Below are positions 58,641 through 64,000 of a DNA stretch of 64,000 nucleotides, one piece after another; position 1 is the first letter of the stretch, and the number at the start of each line of letters is the position of its first letter. The stretch is from Pseudomonas sp. Seg1 (GTDB lineage: Bacteria > Pseudomonadota > Gammaproteobacteria > Pseudomonadales > Pseudomonadaceae): the NCBI RefSeq assembly GCF_018326005.1, contig NZ_AP021903.1:1056001-1120000 (forward strand), read 5' to 3'. The position numbers were made by a program, and so were the translations under genes. The notes below the pieces were generated by a model, which was not told the DNA's origin, did not search any database, and saw only the letters and a list, made by a program, of their open reading frames with translations.

Positions 58641-58730
58641 TGTGGGAGCGAGCCTGCTCGCGAATGCGGTGTTTCAGTCGACATCAATGTCGAATGTCAG
58701 TCCGTATTCGCGAGCAGGCTCGCTCCCACA
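58641..58730. repeat. REPIN (inverted REP pair)
   Basis: TGTGGGAGCGAGCCTGCTCG and its inverse flank about 50 bp; same family as at 2091. Confidence 0.92.
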
Positions 58731-58751
58731 GGAATTGGGTTGCAGCTGAAG

Positions 58752-59090
58752 TTAGCGGCGGGTCAGGGGGTGGGCGGTGAATTTCACACCGGCCAGACCG
58801 TGCTGGATCAACGCACGAATGTTGCCGTGATCGCTGCCCTCAGGCGTCGCCACTACCGAACGGTAATGTTCGCCAAATGCCAGCAGCGCTTCTTCATCGC
58901 TCAGGCCTTCCAGCAACGCCAGACCCAGGGTCTTGCACGAACCTTCGTTCTGCCCGGCCGCGTTTTCCACGCCACCGTTATTGAATGCCTGTGGCTGATA
59001 ATCGTAACCGGCGGCGATGAACGCGAGGGTGTCGGCGAAGGCATGCTCGCCGCTCTTCAGGCTGGCGCGCAGGGTGTTCAGGTCACTCAT
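58752..59090 (-). CDS. HopJ-family protein
   Basis: This 112-residue protein matches the HopJ type III effector family, which despite the name is widespread in non-pathogenic Gammaproteobacteria and of unknown function. Typical segments are FIAAGYDYQPQAFNNG and GSCKTLGLALLEGLSD. AAAGGA precedes ATG 59090. Overlaps the DUF1244 gene by 8 bp. Confidence 0.85.
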   Translation of the reverse strand: MSDLNTLRASLKSGEHAFADTLAFIAAGYDYQPQAFNNGGVENAAGQNEGSCKTLGLALLEGLSDEEALLAFGEHYRSVVATPEGSDHGNIRALIQHGLAGVKFTAHPLTRR

Positions 59091-59379
59091 GGGTTTTTCC
59101 TTTGGCAAACGCCGCTTGCTGATCGGCGCTGGCTTCTTGCTGATATTGGGCTTTCCACTCGGCGTACGGCATGCCGTAAACCACTTCGCGGGCGTAGTCG
59201 AGGCTGACCTCGATCTGGCGCTCGTCGGCTTCGGCCTTGTACCACTTCGACAGGCAGTTGCGGCAGAACCCGGCGAGGTTCATCAGGTCGATGTTCTGCA
59301 CGTCCTTGCGGCTGTCCAGGTGGGCGACCAGCCGGCGGAAGGCGGCGGCTTCGAGTTCGAGGCGTTGTTGCTCGGTCAT
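59083..59379 (-). CDS. DUF1244 domain protein
   Basis: This 98-residue protein matches DUF1244, with the Cys pair GFCRNCLSKWY that may bind metal and a helical C-terminus (EWKAQYQQEASADQQAAFAK). Function unknown; the pairing with HopJ-like genes is common in pseudomonads. ATG 59379 is chosen because the upstream frame to 59445 lacks support. Confidence 0.85.
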   Translation of the reverse strand: MTEQQRLELEAAAFRRLVAHLDSRKDVQNIDLMNLAGFCRNCLSKWYKAEADERQIEVSLDYAREVVYGMPYAEWKAQYQQEASADQQAAFAKGKTHE

Positions 59380-59447
59380 GATGGGCTCTGTGCAGTCAAT
59401 TCGTGGCGCGGATGATAAAAGTCTGGCGGCCAATGCGCCAGACACGC

Positions 59448-59819
59448 TCAGCGGCTGGCGGCGAGGGTGATCGACACCGATTCGGCAAACCGCAGCGCAT
59501 GCGGCTTGTCGACTTCGACTTCGGCGTACAGCACCGAACCGTTGCTCATCACCAGATCGAGCAGTTCCTGCGTCAGCCGTTCGAGCAGTGCGAAACGGTT
59601 GCCCTCGACGTGCGCAATAATCGCTTTGGTGATGGTGCGGTAATTCAGCGCATGGTCGATATCGTTGTCACGCACTGCTTCCTGCGCGGCATACAGAATG
59701 GTCAGGTTGATCAACACATCCTGCTTGTTGAGGATCTCGTCCTCGTTGATCCCGATAAAGGTGCGCAAGCGCAGATCCTTGACCCGGATGCGCGCCATTC
59801 CCGGTTGAAGTTGTGGCAT
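59448..59819 (-). CDS. folX: Dihydroneopterin triphosphate 2'-epimerase FolX
   Basis: This 123-residue FolB-like enzyme belongs to the FolX type, which epimerises dihydroneopterin triphosphate to the monapterin form. [20 protein letters not shown] and [11 protein letters not shown] are typical. With FolE and FolM it makes tetrahydromonapterin, the cofactor of phenylalanine hydroxylase in Pseudomonas. It starts 1 base after folE. Confidence 0.88.
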   Translation of the reverse strand: MPQLQPGMARIRVKDLRLRTFIGINEDEILNKQDVLINLTILYAAQEAVRDNDIDHALNYRTITKAIIAHVEGNRFALLERLTQELLDLVMSNGSVLYAEVEVDKPHALRFAESVSITLAASR

Positions 59820-60380
59820 TTACTTGCTCCGTCCAATCAATTGCAGGAACTCCTGGCGGGTGTTGCTCGACTCGCGAAAGGCGCCAAGCATGACCGAGGT
59901 GTTCATGGTCGAATTCTGTTTCTCGACACCGCGCATCATCATGCACATGTGCCGGGCCTCGATGACCACCGCGACGCCGGCGGCATCGGTGACCTGTTGC
60001 ACCGCATCGGCAATCTGCCGGGTGAGGTTTTCCTGAATCTGCAGGCGCCGGGCGAACATGTCCACCAGTCGCGCGATCTTCGACAGCCCCAGCACCTTGC
60101 CCGTCGGAATATAAGCCACATGGGCCTTGCCGATGAAGGGCAGCAGGTGATGTTCGCACAACGAGTACAACTCGATGTCGGCGACGATGATCATCTCGTC
60201 ACTGTCCGAGGCAAACAACGCGCCATTGACGATGTCGTGGACGCTCTGTTCGTAACCGTGACACAGATACTGCATGGCCTTGGCCGCGCGCGTCGGCGTG
60301 TCGAGCAACCCTTCGCGGTCGGGGTTTTCACCGAGGCCGATGAGGATTTCGCGGTAATTCTCGGACAGGGAGCGGGTCAT
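59820..60380 (-). CDS. folE: GTP cyclohydrolase I FolE
   Basis: This 186-residue zinc enzyme converts GTP to dihydroneopterin triphosphate. Zinc ligands Cys75 and His78 (LCEHHLLPF) and Cys146 ([10 protein letters not shown]) are seen. ATG 60380 gives [16 protein letters not shown]; the long frame extending to 60851 is antisense to folM and rejected. Pseudomonas has more than one folE; this one is in the monapterin operon. Confidence 0.95.
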   Translation of the reverse strand: MTRSLSENYREILIGLGENPDREGLLDTPTRAAKAMQYLCHGYEQSVHDIVNGALFASDSDEMIIVADIELYSLCEHHLLPFIGKAHVAYIPTGKVLGLSKIARLVDMFARRLQIQENLTRQIADAVQQVTDAAGVAVVIEARHMCMMMRGVEKQNSTMNTSVMLGAFRESSNTRQEFLQLIGRSK

Positions 60381-60400
60381 TGAACATCCTCGCGAGGCGA

Positions 60401-61111
60401 CTACTTGATATGCCTTCCGCCGTTGACGGTCAGGGTCGTACCGGTGACATACGGGTTGTCGAGCAGATAGCGCAGGCTCTGGTAGATCACTTCGCTGCCG
60501 GGCTCGATGCCCAGCGCGGATTTGGCCAGCGCCCTGGCACGGTACGCCGCGTCGTCGTCGGGATTGAACAATAACAGGGCGGGCGCGATGCCGTTGACCT
60601 TGATTGCCGGTGCATAGCGAGCAGCAAAAGACAGGGTCAGGCTGTCGAGCCCCGCTTTGCTGGCGCAATAGCCGATGTGCTTGCTGCTGCCTTTGCGGGT
60701 GACATCGTCGCTGATATGGACGATGTCCGCGGGCGTCGATTGCCTGAGCAGGTCGGCGCAATGCAGGTTGATCAGATAGGGCGCGAGCATGTGGATGTTG
60801 AACATCCGGCTGAATGCTTCGGCTTCGTTGTCCGGGGTTTCTGCCAGCCATTCGGAGGCGTTGTGCACGATTGCGCGCAGGCTGTCGGTATAGGTTTTCA
60901 GTTCGCTGATGAAGGCCAGAATGCCGGCTTCGCTGGAGAAATCCGCGAACACGCCAATGGCGCCAAGATCGCGCAGCGTTTGCACGCCGGGCCGTTCGCT
61001 GCGGTAAGTGAAAATGACGCGATGGCCGTCTTCAAGCAATCGCTGCGCGCAGTGCAGACCGACACGCTGGCCGGCGCCGGTGATCAGAATCGGGGCGGAA
61101 GTGGGGGTCAT
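60401..61111 (-). CDS. folM: Dihydromonapterin reductase FolM
   Basis: This 236-residue SDR enzyme reduces dihydromonapterin to the tetrahydro cofactor. The N-terminal [14 protein letters not shown] is the nucleotide-binding loop (TGxxxxxG variant) and [11 protein letters not shown] the catalytic Tyr-x3-Lys. It heads folM-folE-folX, 20 bp before folE. Confidence 0.92.
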   Translation of the reverse strand: MTPTSAPILITGAGQRVGLHCAQRLLEDGHRVIFTYRSERPGVQTLRDLGAIGVFADFSSEAGILAFISELKTYTDSLRAIVHNASEWLAETPDNEAEAFSRMFNIHMLAPYLINLHCADLLRQSTPADIVHISDDVTRKGSSKHIGYCASKAGLDSLTLSFAARYAPAIKVNGIAPALLLFNPDDDAAYRARALAKSALGIEPGSEVIYQSLRYLLDNPYVTGTTLTVNGGRHIK

Positions 61112-61181
61112 GAACGGCTCGCATCGCAGTTAGAGCAAAAACTATAACAGCGGCGCGAGTTCTGGTGCAGAACGGGCTTCA

Positions 61182-61270
61182 TGTGGGAGCGGGCTTGCTC
61201 GCGAACGCGGTATGTCAGTCACCTTCAATGCTGAATGACACAACGCATTCGCGAGCAAGCCCTCTCCCAC
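61182..61270. repeat. REPIN, GGGCTTGCTCGCG variant
   Basis: TGTGGGAGCGGGCTTGCTCG pairs with CGAGCAAGCCCTCTCCCAC, one mismatch in the right arm. Confidence 0.88.
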
Positions 61271-61276
61271 GGGGTT

Positions 61277-61852
61277 TCACTGGTTTTGCGTTGAGGGCGC
61301 GGCAGGCAAAGGCTGTGTTGGAACACTGTTCAGCCAGTTAGCCAGCAATCGCGTCGACAGCGGAATAAAGAAATAAACCATCAGCGGCGTCAGGCACGCC
61401 GTGCTGATCAACACGCGCGGCAGCAGACTCATTTCATTCAGCAGCGGGCCCAGGACGAAGTTGAACAGCAGCGATACCGGGAAGAAAGCCAGCCAGATCG
61501 CCACCGCCTGTTTCCAGCGCGGCGGACGCTGACCGATGACGTTGGCGCCGAACCAGCCTTCAATGCCACTGACGCGGTGCTCCTTCGGATGGGCAAACAG
61601 ATCGGAACCGCGATCCAGCCAGGCGGTGCGCGAGGCCGAGTGCTCCCACGCATGCAGGGTCTGCTCATCGACAAAACGGAAAATGATTTGAAACTCGTTA
61701 TCGCCGGGCGGTGGCGCGAGCACGCCGGAGCCCAGATAACCGGGAAAGTCAGTGGCCAGTTGTTCGCCTTCACGTAGCCAGGCGATCAGATCCTGATAGC
61801 GGCCATCGGCGACGCGACGCGCAACCATCAGCGTGACGGGGGAAGTAGACAT
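61277..61852 (-). CDS. ABM-domain membrane protein
   Basis: This 191-residue protein has an N-terminal antibiotic-biosynthesis-monooxygenase (ABM) dimeric barrel (VTLMVARRVADGRYQDLIAW) and two C-terminal membrane helices (AIWLAFFPVSLLFNFVLGPL and LISTACLTPLMVYFFIPLS). ABM folds bind small ligands or heme; the membrane version is common and uncharacterised. ATG 61852 is chosen over the upstream frame to 61939. Confidence 0.82.
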   Translation of the reverse strand: MSTSPVTLMVARRVADGRYQDLIAWLREGEQLATDFPGYLGSGVLAPPPGDNEFQIIFRFVDEQTLHAWEHSASRTAWLDRGSDLFAHPKEHRVSGIEGWFGANVIGQRPPRWKQAVAIWLAFFPVSLLFNFVLGPLLNEMSLLPRVLISTACLTPLMVYFFIPLSTRLLANWLNSVPTQPLPAAPSTQNQ

Positions 61853-62026
61853 TGTGTATCTCCGTATTTCGAGTGCATCGCTCCGGGTAGGAGTTTCGCC
61901 AGACGCAGGCCGGGGGTAGAGGCCAGCGTTTTTTTGCAAGCAAGGATTATTCCCGATTTTAATGATTAAACCAGTGACTTTCGTCGCATATCATCGCTTG
62001 AACCTAAACAGGGCATCGAGAGTAGA

Positions 62027-63022
62027 ATGGGATCCAAAATCCACAAGGACGTAGATCGCACAATGCCTGTCATGACGGACATAAGCCCTGCTTCGCAGGC
62101 ATCTGTTGCGCTCGAGCGCGAAGATTTGTTTCCCATACGTGAAGTGTCGCGGCTGACTGGCGTCAACCCGGTCACGCTACGTGCGTGGGAGCGACGTTAT
62201 GGTTTGATTCAGCCAACACGCACCGAAAGTGGGCATCGGTTGTATTCAATGACCGAAATCGAGCGCGTTCGCAGCATCGTCGAGTGGATCGATCGAGGCG
62301 TGGCGGTCAGCAAGGTCGGCAAGATCCTGGCGAAGACCGAGCCATTGAAGGTATTGGCGCACTTCATTCCCGATGATCTGGTGCAGGCCGATTACCAGCA
62401 ATGGCAGCTTCAGGTGCAGCGGGCGGTGAGCGCTTTCGACGATGCCGAACTGGACCGGGTCTACGGTCAGATCTTTTCCTCGTACGCGTTGCCCGTGGTG
62501 TTTCAGGACATTCTGATGCCGCTGTGGCGGCAACTGCTGCAGCGTCAGGACGCTTTCGGGCAAACCAGTGAATGGCTGTTTCTCGACGGTTATCTGCGCA
62601 CGCGCGCATTGCAGAGAATCATTGCACTGCGCGGCGCGCAACCGCGCAAGATCATTGTCAGTGCTCTGGCTGGCCAGTGTCGGGAACTGGAGCTGCTGGT
62701 CGCGGCACTGTTTCTCAGCAGCAGTGATTCGGGTGTGCGGGTGTTGACCACCGGACAACCGTTCGACGAACTGACCCTGGTGTGCGAAAAGATCAAACCG
62801 CACGCTTTGGTGCTGTTTTCCAATCACGCACCGGCTCCGGAATTGCCGCGGCGCTTGAACCGGTTGGCCTTGAGTCTCGATTGTCAGTTGTTGCTGGCGG
62901 GGGATGCCTCCGACCTTGCGCAGGAGAGCCTGGCGGGAACGTCAATCGGATGCATTGGCAACGAAGGGGCGACGATGCGTCAGCGTTTGACACAGATGCT
63001 GGCGGGCAAGCTCGATACCTGA
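62027..63022 (+). CDS. MerR-family regulator, class II LitR-like (cobalamin site lost)
   Basis: This 331-residue regulator has a MerR helix-turn-helix at about 35-75 (PIREVSRLTGVNPVTLRAWE) and a C-terminal CarH/LitR-like domain. The cobalamin-binding Trp...EH and PGEQHELG motifs are replaced (GQCRELEL at about 217-224), as in class II LitR of Pseudomonas (PplR1-type), which work with a short-LOV protein. Such a LOV gene lies 660 bp away. An internal ATG at 62063 is an alternative start. Light control of nearby genes is likely. Confidence 0.8.
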   Translation: MGSKIHKDVDRTMPVMTDISPASQASVALEREDLFPIREVSRLTGVNPVTLRAWERRYGLIQPTRTESGHRLYSMTEIERVRSIVEWIDRGVAVSKVGKILAKTEPLKVLAHFIPDDLVQADYQQWQLQVQRAVSAFDDAELDRVYGQIFSSYALPVVFQDILMPLWRQLLQRQDAFGQTSEWLFLDGYLRTRALQRIIALRGAQPRKIIVSALAGQCRELELLVAALFLSSSDSGVRVLTTGQPFDELTLVCEKIKPHALVLFSNHAPAPELPRRLNRLALSLDCQLLLAGDASDLAQESLAGTSIGCIGNEGATMRQRLTQMLAGKLDT

Positions 63023-63025
63023 AAA

Positions 63026-63631
63026 TCAGGTGTGCAGGGCAGGGTGCGTCAAGCGATGTTGTTGCAGGATGAACTGGCGCAAACGCTCGGTTTCATCCGC
63101 ATCGGTCTGGCTGAGTTCGTAAGCGTAGAAACCGCTTTCGGTTTCCCGCTCGAAATTCCCGCGTAGCGAAATTCGCTCATAACCGGAAGGGCTGAACCAC
63201 AGCGCGAAATGTTTGGGCGGCTTGGTCTTGTTGCGCATTTCCAGCAGCACGCCTTTATGCGAAACCTCGTGCACCCACATTGTGCCCGGTTGGCCCTTGG
63301 CGTTTTCCAGTGCAACGGGTTCTTCGAGTGTCAGTCGCCACGGCCGCACCATCGGGCCATCTTCGTAAATGCTCGGTACGCCGAGGCGCAAATGCAGCGC
63401 ATGAAACTCGTCTTCCACCAGGTGCAGCGGAAAGGTCATTTGCTGATTTTCGAAGTTGGCCTGAATGGTGACTTGCTCGTGAGCGGCCAGGCGCGTGAGC
63501 AAGTCACGGATCTGCGAACCACCATTAACCAGCAGACTCGACGTCGCATCCCGCACGTTCAATTGCGGGTTGTGCTGCATGGTCTGGATAAAATCCAGCT
63601 CATCCTGGGTCAGGAGGGCGTCGCGTTGCAT
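63026..63631 (-). CDS. PilZ-like domain protein
   Basis: This 201-residue protein has a C-terminal half with the beta-barrel and the VHEVSHKGVLLE motif, which loosely fits the (D/N)xSxxG signature of c-di-GMP-binding PilZ domains; Arg-rich PWRLTLEEP precedes it. No membrane helix. The N-terminal half resembles the flagellar brake YcgR N-domain type only weakly. A TTG start at 63685 is possible, but ATG 63631 is preferred. Stops 3 bp from the end of the LitR-like gene, tail to tail. Confidence 0.65.
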   Translation of the reverse strand: MQRDALLTQDELDFIQTMQHNPQLNVRDATSSLLVNGGSQIRDLLTRLAAHEQVTIQANFENQQMTFPLHLVEDEFHALHLRLGVPSIYEDGPMVRPWRLTLEEPVALENAKGQPGTMWVHEVSHKGVLLEMRNKTKPPKHFALWFSPSGYERISLRGNFERETESGFYAYELSQTDADETERLRQFILQQHRLTHPALHT

Positions 63632-63685
63632 GGTTGGCTCGTAAGAAGTAGTTACAAAGTCATTGGTGATTGTAGTTAATGACAA

Positions 63686-64000
63686 TTAGTTCGCTGTTTT
63701 GTTTTCGCCGTTCGTCGCTTTCAACGCCGCGAGCTCGGTTTGCAGGGCGGCGACTTGTGCTTCCAGTTGCGCAACCCGCTGCTGAGCCTTGACCTGAACC
63801 GTCACATCCTTTTGCACGCCAACGAAATACGTCTGCCCGTCATCGGCGTTTTTCACCGTCGACAGCGACAGCTCATTCCAGAACGGGGTGCCGTCCTTGC
63901 GATAGTTGCGCAGGATTTCCCGACATGAGCCGCCATCGCGCAGCGTGTCGCGAATCAGCGTCAGATTTTCCTGATCACGGTCTCCAGACTGCAGAAAACG
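63686..64000 (-). CDS. Short LOV-domain photoreceptor, partial (5' end outside window)
   Basis: The last 104 residues are present, beginning RFLQSGDRDQEN, which directly follows the photoactive Cys of the LOV motif (GRNCRFLQ); the Cys codon is the first beyond the window edge. FWNELSLSTVKNADDGQTYF and FVGVQKDVT are typical of LOV cores, followed by a coiled-coil tail (RVAQLEAQVAALQTELAAL). Flavin-binding blue-light sensor without an output domain. Stop TAA at 63686-63688. Confidence 0.88.
   Translation of the reverse strand, partial: RFLQSGDRDQENLTLIRDTLRDGGSCREILRNYRKDGTPFWNELSLSTVKNADDGQTYFVGVQKDVTVQVKAQQRVAQLEAQVAALQTELAALKATNGENKTAN

Noticed and set aside
59820-60851. 343-residue version of FolE
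   Set aside because: The first 157 codons are antisense-like over folM and Gln/Arg-rich; the ATG at 60380 gives the normal FolE length.

Overview
The window is chromosomal DNA of a fluorescent Pseudomonas, most like the P. fluorescens group. The evidence is gene content and order: mlaFEDCB-ibaG-murA-hisGDC-algW-cysDNC, lptC-lptA-lptB-rpoN-hpf-ptsN-rapZ-ptsO, and fagA-fumC-orfX-sodA match the known Pseudomonas layout. The GC content is high, and Pseudomonas-type REP/REPIN inverted repeats sit between genes. No rRNA, tRNA, CRISPR array, prophage or transposase was seen.

Layout. 1-6.1 kb: darP and pmbA diverge, followed by a probably Fur-controlled operon fagA-fumC-orfX-sodA-ZIP transporter that swaps iron enzymes for iron-free fumarase and Mn-superoxide dismutase. 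6.1-13.1 kb, minus strand: the nitrogen-PTS/RpoN block and the LPS transport and Kdo block. 13.4-21.4 kb, plus strand: Mla phospholipid transport, ibaG, murA and hisG-hisD-hisC. 21.4-25.0 kb is an accessory insertion between hisC and algW: an AT-rich orphan gene, a DUF4198 periplasmic protein and a TonB-dependent receptor whose start lies inside a 45-bp inverted repeat. 25.1-38.9 kb is mostly core: algW, a Nif3-like gene, cysD, cysNC, an acyltransferase, pta, a DUF3565 gene, an FKBP isomerase, glutathione peroxidase, an old yellow enzyme, a glycosyltransferase and cysZ.

39.1-56.9 kb is an accessory block of about 18 kb between the core genes cysZ and trxB, in two parts. The first (39.1-48.0 kb) is an unusual metalloenzyme-rich set: a Rieske oxygenase, a GH3-family acyl-acid ligase, a fatty acid desaturase, a ferritin-like di-iron protein (PF10118 type), an alpha/beta hydrolase, two GNAT-like proteins and a PAP2-desaturase fusion. 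Tight overlaps and divergent promoters suggest one lipid or acyl-amide pathway that I cannot match to a described product; it is the best candidate for an undescribed system. The second (48.1-56.9 kb) is an orphan type VI secretion island, hcp-vgrG-(SleB-like hydrolase)-(periplasmic immunity)-tle3-tla3-PAAR. It is preceded by a sigma-54-type promoter and an array of TGCGCAA-N4-TTGCGCA dyads about 85-225 bp upstream, the geometry of an enhancer-binding-protein site.

57.6-64.0 kb: trxB, HopJ-family and DUF1244 genes, the tetrahydromonapterin operon folM-folE-folX, an ABM-domain membrane protein, and a light-response neighbourhood. That last part comprises a MerR/LitR-type regulator lacking the cobalamin-binding residues, a PilZ-like protein and, cut by the window edge, a short LOV photoreceptor.

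All functional statements are from reading the sequence and recalled family knowledge; no database search was run.
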